From: Hyphomicrobiales bacterium
GTDB taxonomy: Bacteria; Pseudomonadota; Alphaproteobacteria; Rhizobiales; JAJFHB01
Assembly (NCBI GenBank): GCA_021775755.1
Contig: JAJFHE010000033.1
Coordinates: forward strand, 1-64,000
Length of the DNA: 64,000 nucleotides
Direction of reading: 5' to 3'
In this document: positions 27,017 to 35,495 of the stretch, piece after piece
Layout of the letters: the number at the start of each line of letters is the position of its first letter
Numbering within the stretch: position 1 is the first letter of the stretch
Made by a program: the position numbers and the translations under genes
The notes under the pieces: model-generated
The model's database searches: none
Told to the model about the DNA's origin: nothing
The model's input: the letters and a program-made list of their open reading frames with translations, nothing else

Positions 27017-29811
27017 GCCGCTTCTCCCATCGGCAGGGTAACCTGCTTCAATGTATCCATGAGACCCTCCCGGTCGAACTTGCCGACATAGTCAGCAAAG
27101 TTGGCGGCACGCGCCTTTTCGATGATGGCCGGTGCGGTATGCGATGACAGTGCGATCATCGGCGTGGCAGACCATCTCGGGTCCCGTGCCACCGCGTCGG
27201 CGAACGAGAACCCGTCCATCTGCGGCATTTCCAGATCGGTGACGATGACATCGAACATCTCGCCGTTTTCTCTCAGATTGAGCGCGTCCTGCACGCATTC
27301 GACGGTAACCACCTTGAACCCTGTCGACGACAGGACCGGCGACAACATGTTGCGGAAGAATGCGCTATCATCGACCAGCAGGATGCGGCGTTCCTCTGCA
27401 TTGCCGATGTCGGTGTCTTCACGGCGGAACCAGTCATCGAAGGCCGTCGGCAGGTAGTGCCCGACATCGATAATTTCCGTTGCCCGCCCCTGTACGACAG
27501 CAGACCCGATAATTCCTGCAGCGGAGCCGGAATTCACTTCAATCGTTAGCTGTTCGTCGACAATGTCGATGATGTCGTCGACGACCAGGCCCATAACGCG
27601 ATTGTCGTCCGTGAACACGAGAATCGGCTGCATGCCGGTTTCCTTGTGCCGGGCCTCTTCGTCGATATACACGAGCGGCATGAGCTTGCCGCGGTATTGA
27701 GTAAGGTTGCGCCCGTCGGAGCGTTCGATATTAGCCACGTCTATTTCTTCCAGACGGGTAACAAGCGACAATGGTACTGCTTTCGGATCATCCGAACCGG
27801 CGCGGAAAATCAGCAGCGAGATCGTGTTGTCTGAAGAATCCACGCTGGCGTCCTCCCGAGCATTGTGCTTGAGGTTTTCCGCCGCCGTAACGCCGTGAAC
27901 CGATTGCGCAATGCCGTTCGGATCGACAATCATGATGACACTGCCATCGCCGAGGATCGTGTTGCCGGAGAAAATCGTGATGCCGCGCAGCATGCTCGAC
28001 ATCGGCTTGACGACGATCTCTTCGGTGTCGAACACGCTGTCGACAACGATGCCGTAATTCTGCGGACCGACCTGTATAACGATGATGAAGCCACTCTCGT
28101 CGAGCGCTTTTTGATGTTCTGCGCTCTCAGCCGGCATGTCTTCCGTTTCAGCCGGTTCCGGCGCATCGTCGCTCAGACCCAGAAGCTTGCCGAGATGAAT
28201 AAGAGGCAGAAGCTTGTTGCGCAGCCTCAGGACCGGCGTGTCGTTGATTTCTTCGATCCGGTGATCGGAACCTGGATGCGCGCGTACCAGCTCAACGACC
28301 GCAAGCTGCGGCACGGCAAAACGGTGGCCGCTCGCCTCCACGATCAGCGCGGAGATGATCGCAAGCGTCAGCGGTATCTTGATGAGGAAGGTAGAACCTT
28401 TGCCGAGCGTCGACTTGACGTCGACCGAACCGCCGATCAGCTCGATATTGGTGCGCACGACATCCATGCCGACACCACGGCCGGATACGTTCGTCACTTC
28501 CTTCGCGGTCGAGAATCCGGGCTTGAAGATGAACTTGTGAATCTGCGCTTCCGACATCTTGTCGAGATCGGCGGCGTTCGCAAGTCCGCTTTCGACAATC
28601 TTGTGCTTGAGTTTCTCCGCGTCGAGCCCGCGCCCGTCATCGGAAATTTCAATGATGATATGGCCACCTTCGTGGTAGGCGGAAAGCTGAATGCGACCGG
28701 TTTCCGGTTTGTCGCCGGCAATCCTCTGATCCGGCGTTTCGAGACCGTGATCGGCGGAGTTGCGCACCATGTGCGTAAGCGGATCTTTGATGAGTTCGAG
28801 GACCTGCCGGTCGAGCTCCGTATCCGCGCCCGTCATTTCCAATTCGATCTTCTTGTCGAGATCGCGTGCCAGATCGCGCACGATGCGCGGCAGTTTCTGC
28901 CACGCATTTCCGATCGGCTGCATGCGGGTCTTCATAACGCCTTCCTGCAACTCGGCTGTCACATTCGACAGGCGCTGCAAAGGCACCTTGAATTCGCTGT
29001 CATCCATGCGGCGGACCATTTCGAGTAGCTGATTGCGCGTCAGGACCAGCTCGCTGACCGTCGTCATCAGTGTTTCAAGCGTCTCCACATTGACGCGAAT
29101 TGACTGGTTCTTGACCGACGGTTCCTTCTTCTCGCCGCCCTCCTTGGCCTCCGGCTTGTCCGCATCGCCCGTCGCAACCGGCGCAAGCTCTGGCTCAACC
29201 GGTTCCGCCACCGCCGGCGCCTCCGCAGCCGGCGCAGCCTCTTCAGCCGCCGCGGCATCGTCTTCAGGTCCAGGTGCGGACGCAAACGCTGCTTCAAGGT
29301 CCGCAAGCGAAACCTCACCCGGTTTCAACTCGCGTTCGACAATTTGAAACGGTTCATCAATTTCAGGCTCACCGGCCGCCTCGGCCTCAGCTTCAGGCGC
29401 TGCCGGCGCATCGGCTGCTGCTTCCGCGGCGGCGGCACCGCCCGCCGACATTTCATCCAGTCTGGATATCAGGTCGTCGTCGCTGCCCTCGGGCTCGCTC
29501 TGGTTCTCTTCCAGAACGGCGAGAATTTCCTTGATACGGTCAAGGGATTCCAGAATGAGCGTCACCGCATCCGGTGTGACCGACACCCCATCGCGGAACT
29601 TGCCCATAAGCGTTTCCGCGGCATGCGCCAACGCTTCCAGCCTCGGCAGCCCAAGAAATCCGCAGGTCCCCTTGATCGTGTGCACAAGACGGAAAATATT
29701 GTCGAGAATGTCCGCGTTGTTGGGATCCTGCTCGAACTTTACGAGTTCGCAGTCAACAACATCCAGACTCTCGGAGGTTTCCGTAAGGAATTCACTCAGC
29801 AAGTCATCCAT
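27013..29811 (-). CDS. cheA: Hybrid chemotaxis histidine kinase CheA with C-terminal receiver
   Basis: 932 residues from the ATG at 29811. Domains in order: HPt with the phospho-His in FRLVHTIKGTCGFLG (about residue 45); an acidic Ala/Pro/Glu linker (120-230); dimerisation helix (LETLMTTVSELVLTRNQLLE); HATPase (LTHMVRNSADHGLE, SDDGRGLD, GRGVGMDVV); two CheW-like domains (about 550-690 and 690-800); and a receiver domain (RILLVDDSAFFRN, DVIVTDLEMPQMDG) from about 805. E. coli CheA has one CheW-like domain and no receiver, so this is an expanded hybrid form. It autophosphorylates in response to receptors and should feed CheY, CheB and its own receiver. A CtrA-like box lies about 95 bases upstream. 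Confidence 0.96.
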   Translation of the reverse strand: MDDLLSEFLTETSESLDVVDCELVKFEQDPNNADILDNIFRLVHTIKGTCGFLGLPRLEALAHAAETLMGKFRDGVSVTPDAVTLILESLDRIKEILAVLEENQSEPEGSDDDLISRLDEMSAGGAAAAEAAADAPAAPEAEAEAAGEPEIDEPFQIVERELKPGEVSLADLEAAFASAPGPEDDAAAAEEAAPAAEAPAVAEPVEPELAPVATGDADKPEAKEGGEKKEPSVKNQSIRVNVETLETLMTTVSELVLTRNQLLEMVRRMDDSEFKVPLQRLSNVTAELQEGVMKTRMQPIGNAWQKLPRIVRDLARDLDKKIELEMTGADTELDRQVLELIKDPLTHMVRNSADHGLETPDQRIAGDKPETGRIQLSAYHEGGHIIIEISDDGRGLDAEKLKHKIVESGLANAADLDKMSEAQIHKFIFKPGFSTAKEVTNVSGRGVGMDVVRTNIELIGGSVDVKSTLGKGSTFLIKIPLTLAIISALIVEASGHRFAVPQLAVVELVRAHPGSDHRIEEINDTPVLRLRNKLLPLIHLGKLLGLSDDAPEPAETEDMPAESAEHQKALDESGFIIVIQVGPQNYGIVVDSVFDTEEIVVKPMSSMLRGITIFSGNTILGDGSVIMIVDPNGIAQSVHGVTAAENLKHNAREDASVDSSDNTISLLIFRAGSDDPKAVPLSLVTRLEEIDVANIERSDGRNLTQYRGKLMPLVYIDEEARHKETGMQPILVFTDDNRVMGLVVDDIIDIVDEQLTIEVNSGSAAGIIGSAVVQGRATEIIDVGHYLPTAFDDWFRREDTDIGNAEERRILLVDDSAFFRNMLSPVLSSTGFKVVTVECVQDALNLRENGEMFDVIVTDLEMPQMDGFSFADAVARDPRWSATPMIALSSHTAPAIIEKARAANFADYVGKFDREGLMDTLKQVTLPMGEAA

Positions 29812-29904
29812 GCTTCCCAACCTCTCACTACCTTAAGCAGCCAACCCAATCACGATGTGGCCAACGCCCACCATGCCCTATCCCTCAGTGTCGCGGAAAA
29901 GGGG

Positions 29905-29919
29905 TTAAGATTGCTTAAA
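29905..29919 (-). promoter_or_regulatory. Candidate CtrA box upstream of cheA
   Basis: On the minus strand TTTA-AGCAATC-TTAACC matches TTAA-N7-TTAA at seven of eight bases and keeps the full TTAACC half site. It lies between chpT and cheA, directed at cheA. Chance occurrence cannot be excluded. Confidence 0.45.
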
Positions 29920-29950
29920 CGGAGAGGTTTTCAGGGGTTTTCGGTCTTTC

Positions 29951-30598
29951 TCAGGCCGCAGCGACCGCTCGCGGCACAGTCAAGATTTCCATACCCTCAT
30001 CACTATCGCGGATGCTTAATTCCAAACCGAGATGACGTGCGAGTGCGAACGAATAATGCACCTGAACAGAACGCGCATCGAGTTCGTCTTCGATTTCACC
30101 GGCCACGTACTGCGCAACATTCGAAGGCACCCGTCCGCCCTGCCCGGAAGCGGCAAGACGCATGTTCATACCGTTGGCTTCAACTTTGAGCGTGCCGCCG
30201 CGCGGGATGCCGCCAAGTCCCAACAAAACGAGATTCAGCAAAAGTTTGACCTCGTTCTTGGGCCGCACCTCCGGTGGCACCAACCAATCAAGCTCGGTCC
30301 TTTCGTGCCGCGCATAGGCACGCGCAACAGTCTCCGCATCGCCCAGATCGAGAAAGGCGCCTGAACTTCCCGAAGCACCGAAAGCCAAACGGCAGAATTG
30401 CAGTTTCGAAGACGCCTGCACAGCACTCTTGCGGATCAGATCAAAGGCAACATCGCGCATTTCCTCGTCCTGATCGTCATCAAGCACTTCCAGCCCGTTT
30501 GTGATCGCTCCTACCGATCCGATGACATCGTGACACACCTTACTGCAAAGCAAGGCAGCCAGATCGAGGTCGGATACAGGGGCAATCTTGTTCGGCAT
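29951..30598 (-). CDS. chpT: Histidine phosphotransferase ChpT
   Basis: 215 residues. The N-terminal helix carries the phospho-histidine in LCSKVCHDVIGSVGAITNG (His at about residue 23), and the degenerate HATPase-like C-terminal part follows (LLLNLVLLGLGGIPRGG). ChpT passes phosphate from CckA to CtrA and to CpdR. The gene lies directly upstream of cheA on the same strand, 7 kb from ctrA. CckA is not in the window. Confidence 0.94.
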   Translation of the reverse strand: MPNKIAPVSDLDLAALLCSKVCHDVIGSVGAITNGLEVLDDDQDEEMRDVAFDLIRKSAVQASSKLQFCRLAFGASGSSGAFLDLGDAETVARAYARHERTELDWLVPPEVRPKNEVKLLLNLVLLGLGGIPRGGTLKVEANGMNMRLAASGQGGRVPSNVAQYVAGEIEDELDARSVQVHYSFALARHLGLELSIRDSDEGMEILTVPRAVAAA

Positions 30599-30817
30599 CG
30601 GGCGCTCCTTCAGGTCTCAACGGCAGTTAACGCGCTGGCAATTGACAAAGACTCTAGCGAATCCGGTACGCGGGCAAGGCCAAAACATAAGATTCTGATT
30701 TGACTCACGTTTCCAGAACGGCGCAATTCGCGCGGGCGTCGGTGTTGTGCAAAGTGGTTCGGAATCCGCGAATCAACCCAGGCAGCTGCGCGGTTGCGGT
30801 CACCGGATTAACCCGGC

Positions 30818-31309
30818 TCATTGCCGGGCGGTTTCCCATTGCACCCGTGCATCACTCACAAGCCGCTCGGCGTCCGCCAGCCACGACGCGCGCGTCTCGG
30901 CGGAGTAAAACAGGTAGAGCCGCCCCTCCCGCACGGCAAAAACGTTCGGATTGCCGATGCCGAAGCGGCCGCGCGCCATCGACGCGGCATCGTGTCCGCC
31001 AAATTGCGGTGCATAGATTTCCGGGTCGCGCTCAAAGACATCGCGATTGCCGGTACTTGCGAACCGCCATGCAACGCCCTCCCACACCAGCTCGTATTTT
31101 TCGCTGCCGCGCCGCGCTGTCCCATCCGTGAAATAGCTCACCGGATCGAAGCCGCCGATTGCATAACCTGTCGCCGTGTCGGTCCAGTAACGGTCCGCGG
31201 TTAAGGCTTTGGAAGGGATAACAAGGGTAAACAGAACCATAAGCAGCATGGCACAGCCAGGCATTTGCTGACCCGCTTTGCCGGTCGATGTCACATTCAG
31301 GATCGCCAT
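30818..31309 (-). CDS. Exported YHS-domain protein
   Basis: 163 residues from the ATG at 31309; the computed ORF runs on to 31825 but that part overlaps the divergent DUF1134 promoter and gene. A hydrophobic stretch at residues 18-33 (GCAMLLMVLFTLVIP) acts as signal peptide or anchor. The rest has the YHS-domain pattern seen in exported alphaproteobacterial proteins (GYAIGGFDPVSYF, then YELVWEGVAWRFAS and FERDPEIYAPQFGGHDA). YHS domains are associated with metal binding, but the exact role of this family is not established. The start could also be at 31330 or 31264. Confidence 0.75.
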   Translation of the reverse strand: MAILNVTSTGKAGQQMPGCAMLLMVLFTLVIPSKALTADRYWTDTATGYAIGGFDPVSYFTDGTARRGSEKYELVWEGVAWRFASTGNRDVFERDPEIYAPQFGGHDAASMARGRFGIGNPNVFAVREGRLYLFYSAETRASWLADAERLVSDARVQWETARQ

Positions 31310-31477
31310 GCGCAACTGTCCACACGTCATGTTTGCCTTCGGAAGGTCCGATCTTGCGGCAAGAGCGTAAACAAGCGGAAAACGCAAAGATATCTTTCGG
31401 GAAATCTTCCGGCGGCCGATCGCAGGACGGAGCCGGTGCGGGCGGTGTGGATCCCAGCAGTCACAGGATGAGTAACA

Positions 31478-32086
31478 ATGTTTGAGCGAGTAACGCGTTT
31501 CACCCTCTTCGCAATCATCGTTTTGTGCGGCTTCGGACTGACATCGAGCTTTGCCGGGCGCCCGCAGGAAACCCCGCCGCCGACGACAATGGATCAATCC
31601 GGCAAGACTTACGAGGCACACGAGATCGTCGATGCCGGCCATTCGTTCTTTGGCGGCACGACTGCGGGCCTCGCCGAGATGGTCGAGTATATCTTCAGTC
31701 GGTATGGCGAGCCGAGCGCATACATTATCGGCGAGGAAGGTGCCGGCGCTTTCATTGGCGGTCTGCGCTATGGCGAAGGAGTGCTTTATCCGAAGAACGG
31801 CGGCCAGTACCGAGTGTTCTGGCAAGGCCCTTCCATCGGCTTTGATTTCGGCGGCAACGGCTCGCGCACGCTGACACTGGTCTACAACATGGACAACCCC
31901 GAGCAGATCTTCTCACGCTTCACCGGCATTGAAGGATCCGCCTATCTCGTCGGCGGGCTTGGTGTAAACTTTCAGCAGGACGATTACCTGCGCCTGGCGC
32001 CGATACGCACCGGCGTTGGTGCGCGGCTCGGCGCCAATATCGGCTATCTGAAATACACCTCCGAGCCGACCTGGAATCCATTCTGA
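31478..32086 (+). CDS. eipA: DUF1134 periplasmic envelope protein (EipA-like)
   Basis: 202 residues with a clear signal peptide (FTLFAIIVLCGFGLTSSFAG). The DUF1134 body is glycine rich and conserved: VDAGHSFFGGTTAGLAEMVE, GEEGAGAFIGGLRYGEG and VGGLGVNFQQ. Brucella EipA belongs to this family, is periplasmic, supports envelope integrity and is a direct CtrA target there. I do not see a clear CtrA box in the 168 bases between it and the divergent YHS gene. An intrinsic terminator follows. Confidence 0.85.
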   Translation: MFERVTRFTLFAIIVLCGFGLTSSFAGRPQETPPPTTMDQSGKTYEAHEIVDAGHSFFGGTTAGLAEMVEYIFSRYGEPSAYIIGEEGAGAFIGGLRYGEGVLYPKNGGQYRVFWQGPSIGFDFGGNGSRTLTLVYNMDNPEQIFSRFTGIEGSAYLVGGLGVNFQQDDYLRLAPIRTGVGARLGANIGYLKYTSEPTWNPF

Positions 32087-32124
32087 GCATTGTCGCCCGC
32101 ACCCGGGCGGAACATGATGCAAAT

Positions 32125-32159
32125 GCGGCGTGGCCCGACGGCTGCGCCGCTTTCGTTTT
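32125..32159 (+). terminator. Intrinsic terminator of the DUF1134 gene
   Basis: GCGGCG...CGCCGC (with an inner GCC/GGC pair) closes a hairpin followed by TTTCGTTTT, 38 bases after the stop. A second GC hairpin (CGCCCG-CACC-CGGGCG) lies just before it. Confidence 0.7.
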
Positions 32160-32370
32160 ACCTTCCTAAAATTACCTCAATTCACACTCAAGTTTCCGCA
32201 AGCGCGGGGGCCCGGCACATTGCACACCACCGCCGCTTGCGTTACCAAGGCGGACTGTGACGTACCCTTCAGCTCATGCCGGCCTCCAGCCGGTGCGGAA
32301 GTGAACGGCGACACGATCTATTCCCGAGCGTTGATGCCCCGGCATCCACGTCGAGTGCGAGTATGACAAC

Positions 32371-33588
32371 ATGATATCCACCCTTATGCTCGTTGCACTG
32401 GGGTTTCTGGCCGCAAGCCTTGTCTCCATGCTGATCGTGCCGTCGATCTGGCGCCACGCCGTCAAGGCAACGGCAAAGCGATTGCAGTTTGCCGCGCCAG
32501 ATTCGGTGGTGGAGGTGCGTGCCGACCGCGATCAGTTGCGCGCCGAACATGCGCTCGCCATTCGAAAACTTGAAGTGCGCATCGGCGAACTCAAGGAAAA
32601 GCTGTCAAACGACGCCGTCGAACTGAGCCGCGCCAGCACGGCGATCGAGCAGCTGGAGGCTGATATCATGGAGCGCGACGCCCGTCTTGGCGAACAGGCC
32701 GGCGCGACGGAGAAACTGCGCGCCTCCATGTCGCCGATGGAAACCGAGCTTGCGGCGCGCACCGGCACCGTTCAGCAGTTGCGCGAGACGGTGCGCCAGC
32801 TTGAAGATCGCCTGCTGCAGCAGGATCAGGTCATCCGCCAGACCGCGGAAGCTGCCGGACTGGAGGAAACGGAAGTCGAAGAGCTGCGCAAGAGCGCACG
32901 CTCGGGCGGTACCTCCGCAACGGTGCTGCCGATGGAACTTGAGGCTCGTCACGAAGAAGTTGTGAGCCGTCTCGCCGAGCTCCAGGTTTTCTCCAAGGCC
33001 ATCGAGGACGAGTTCAAGGGGTTCTCGCAACGGCGCAAGTCCGTCATCAAACTGAAGGACAAGCTCTCCAGTTCCACCGCCATATCGGCCCGCGAGGCGA
33101 CCGACTATCAGGACCGCATAGCGCAACTCGATCTGGACCGCAGCACACTTGAAAGCGGCATCAAGGACGCCGTGAAGGAATCCGGCGCGCTGAAACGCGA
33201 CGTCAAGAAGCTGGACACCGCCTGGCAGGAAGAGATCAATCCTTATCTCGACCTGCGCGAAAAACTGGATGGGGCGGCCTCAGGCGTCGATCAGGTGACG
33301 AAGGAACTCAAGATAGAAGGCGATCTGCGGTCTCTGCTGGCCGCCATTCCCGGGGGGCGCCACGGTGAAGCCCCCGGGGCGGATCCAAAACCGCCTGAAG
33401 CAAGGCCCATCCGCCTGCCGGACACCGATACAACGGTGCCGATTGCCACCGCGGAATCAAAACTGCCCAAAGCCGAGCCTGAGGCCGCTCGCGCCATTGC
33501 CGCCCAGGCCGCCAATCCGAAACCGGCCGCGCAGCGTGTCATGTCGCTAGCAGAACGCATTCGCGCGCTCCAGGAGGAGATGACCTGA
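32371..33588 (+). CDS. Membrane-anchored coiled-coil protein of unknown function
   Basis: 405 residues. One N-terminal transmembrane segment (LMLVALGFLAASLVSMLIV, residues 5-23) is followed by a very long charged coiled coil (about 45-300) and a Pro/Ala-rich tail ending in MSLAERIRALQEEMT. The layout is like other inner-membrane filamentous-looking proteins (RmuC-like in outline), but I see no nuclease or other domain. It stands alone, with 284 bases before and about 200 after. The function is unknown; an envelope or cell-shape role would be a guess. Confidence 0.75.
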   Translation: MISTLMLVALGFLAASLVSMLIVPSIWRHAVKATAKRLQFAAPDSVVEVRADRDQLRAEHALAIRKLEVRIGELKEKLSNDAVELSRASTAIEQLEADIMERDARLGEQAGATEKLRASMSPMETELAARTGTVQQLRETVRQLEDRLLQQDQVIRQTAEAAGLEETEVEELRKSARSGGTSATVLPMELEARHEEVVSRLAELQVFSKAIEDEFKGFSQRRKSVIKLKDKLSSSTAISAREATDYQDRIAQLDLDRSTLESGIKDAVKESGALKRDVKKLDTAWQEEINPYLDLREKLDGAASGVDQVTKELKIEGDLRSLLAAIPGGRHGEAPGADPKPPEARPIRLPDTDTTVPIATAESKLPKAEPEAARAIAAQAANPKPAAQRVMSLAERIRALQEEMT

Positions 33589-33786
33589 GCACCGCCGCAC
33601 TCGCCTTTCCGCAATGCACCGTCCCATCTTGTTTTGGGTGTGAACCGGAGTATAGTTTGACCGGCGTCAAAACGCGCAGTTTATGGGCACCCTAATATGT
33701 GCCATCTGGCGGCCGCGCCGCTGAACTGTTCAGCGCACTACCGACCGGAACCCGGATCCACTAAGAACCAGCCAGAAAGCAGCGGA

Positions 33787-34644
33787 ATGCACGCAACCAA
33801 AGCGTCCATAATTCCACGGGATTTGCACTTCGGAATATCGAAGAACGCCGAACGGTACTGGTTGGGCGGCGATGCCATCGCCACATCGCTGTTCGACTGT
33901 TTTTCCATTCTGCTGCCGGAGGGAGAGCGATTTTTCATCAGGTCGCTCAAACACTATGCCGCCGTGCTGAACGATCCCGAACTCAACCTTGAGATCAAGG
34001 GCTATTCGGTTCAGGAAGCGTTCCATACACGCGAGCACGAGGATTACAACCGCGCGCTCAAAGCGTTCGGGTATGATGTCGAGGGAATGGAAAAACCCGC
34101 CAAGGACGCATTCGAGGACATCCACAATCATCTGTTTCGACTGGCCGTCACCTGCGCGATCGAACACATCACCGCAACGTTCTCGATCATCACGTTGAGA
34201 AATCCGGCGCTCCTGGAGGCCGCCGCCGCACCATACCGAAAGCTCTGGATGTGGCATGCATTGGAAGAGCTTGAGCACCAGGCAGTGGCGCTGAATGTCT
34301 TCAAATCCGCCACCGCGGATATGCCGGCGTGGAAACGCTATCTTCTCCGCACCGGCGCCATGAACGGCTTCCTGTTCCATTTCTCGATCATCATGATCCG
34401 GAGCATGAAAGCCTATGCCCGGCAGGACAATCAAAAGACGGGTTTGGTTTTCTGGGCGAAGACCATCAACAGGCTATGGGGCCGGCAGGGCTACGCACGC
34501 CTCGGGGTCGGAACATTCCTGCGCTACTATTCGCCGTGGTTCGATCCGAGCAACAACCCCAATGCGGATCTGATCGAGCGGGGCCGCGAATGGCTCGACC
34601 GCGAAGTTTACGCTCACCAGGAACAGCCGGCAGCCGCGGGCTGA
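33787..34644 (+). CDS. PF10118-type metal-dependent hydrolase-like protein
   Basis: 285 residues from the ATG at 33787; the computed ORF starts 30 residues earlier without conservation. It has the helical pattern of the family annotated as predicted metal-dependent hydrolase (PF10118), with carboxylate/His pairs that resemble ferritin-like metal ligands: GYSVQEAFHTREHEDYN, CAIEHITATFS and WMWHALEELEHQAVALN. The pattern suggests a di-metal four-helix protein; the reaction is not known. It is 21 bases before a methyltransferase on the same strand, so the two probably form an operon. Confidence 0.78.
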   Translation: MHATKASIIPRDLHFGISKNAERYWLGGDAIATSLFDCFSILLPEGERFFIRSLKHYAAVLNDPELNLEIKGYSVQEAFHTREHEDYNRALKAFGYDVEGMEKPAKDAFEDIHNHLFRLAVTCAIEHITATFSIITLRNPALLEAAAAPYRKLWMWHALEELEHQAVALNVFKSATADMPAWKRYLLRTGAMNGFLFHFSIIMIRSMKAYARQDNQKTGLVFWAKTINRLWGRQGYARLGVGTFLRYYSPWFDPSNNPNADLIERGREWLDREVYAHQEQPAAAG

Positions 34645-34665
34645 ACGGCTGGAGAAAACGAACTC

Positions 34666-35490
34666 ATGTCGAGCCGTGTCATCGAAGCTGCCCTGAGGTC
34701 CGTTGAACGTGGTGCGTTTCCACGGTTCCGCAAATGGTTCTGGAAGCGGCTCTACAATCAGATGAGCCGGCTGTGGGCGGACGATGACTGGCGTTTCATG
34801 AACTACGGCTATGTCGCCGGACCGGACGTCGCGCCCTTTGAACTGCAGGGCGCCGACGAGCATGAGCGCGCCTTCATCGGCCTCTATCATCAGGCGGTCG
34901 ACAGCCTCGACATTGCCGGCAAAAATGTTCTTGAAGTCGGTTCAGGCCGCGGCGGCGGCTCGGCCTATATCACGCGCTACCACAAGCCCGGCTCCATGGT
35001 CGGCATAGATTTCTCTTCCGAAACCGTAAAACGCGCGCAGCAGCTCAATGCGGACATCCCCGGGCTTGCCTTCCGTCACGGCGATGCCGAAGCCATTCCG
35101 TTCGGCGACGCATCGTTCGACGTCGTCGTCAATGTCGAATCCTCGCATTGCTACTCCAACGTCGCGGCCTTTGTCGGCGAAGCTGCCCGGGTATTGAAAC
35201 CAGGCGGTATTTTCACCTGGGCCGACATGCGCGCGCCATCGATGCTCCCGGGCCTCAACGAGAACTTCAATCACCCCGATCTTGCGCTCATCGCGGAGAC
35301 CGATCTGTCGCACGGCGTCATCCGGGCTCTCGACATGGCGAACGACCGCAAGGTCGCCCGCATATCACGATTTCCCGTTCTGAACCGGTTCCTCAAGGAG
35401 TTCGCCGGCACGCAAGGCTCTGTACTCTATGGCGGCCTGCACTCAGGCGATGTCGTCTATCTCGCCCGGCGCTACCGCAAGGCCGGGTAG
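34666..35490 (+). CDS. SAM-dependent methyltransferase (class I)
   Basis: 274 residues. Motif I is NVLEVGSGRGGGSAYI, followed by VGIDFSSETVKRAQ (motif II), FRHGDAEAIPFGDASFDVVV and the CYSNVAAFVGEAARVLKPGG segment of the methyltransferase-11 type. The EVGSGRGGG form is shared with mycobacterial phthiotriol-type O-methyltransferases and other lipid/polyketide enzymes. The substrate is unknown. It follows the PF10118 gene closely and converges on the regulator gene with only 5 bases between stops. Confidence 0.82.
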   Translation: MSSRVIEAALRSVERGAFPRFRKWFWKRLYNQMSRLWADDDWRFMNYGYVAGPDVAPFELQGADEHERAFIGLYHQAVDSLDIAGKNVLEVGSGRGGGSAYITRYHKPGSMVGIDFSSETVKRAQQLNADIPGLAFRHGDAEAIPFGDASFDVVVNVESSHCYSNVAAFVGEAARVLKPGGIFTWADMRAPSMLPGLNENFNHPDLALIAETDLSHGVIRALDMANDRKVARISRFPVLNRFLKEFAGTQGSVLYGGLHSGDVVYLARRYRKAG

Positions 35491-35495
35491 CGCGA

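Noticed and set aside
27865-29028. 387-residue plus-strand ORF opposite cheA
   Set aside because: Shadow of the CheA kinase core; composition is Arg/His rich as expected for antisense.
29344-30189. 281-residue plus-strand ORF opposite cheA/chpT
   Set aside because: Shadow; spans the end of two confident minus-strand genes.
31310-31825. N-terminal part of the computed ORF 30818-31825
   Set aside because: Runs over the DUF1134 promoter and gene; the YHS protein has its own signal peptide starting at 31309.
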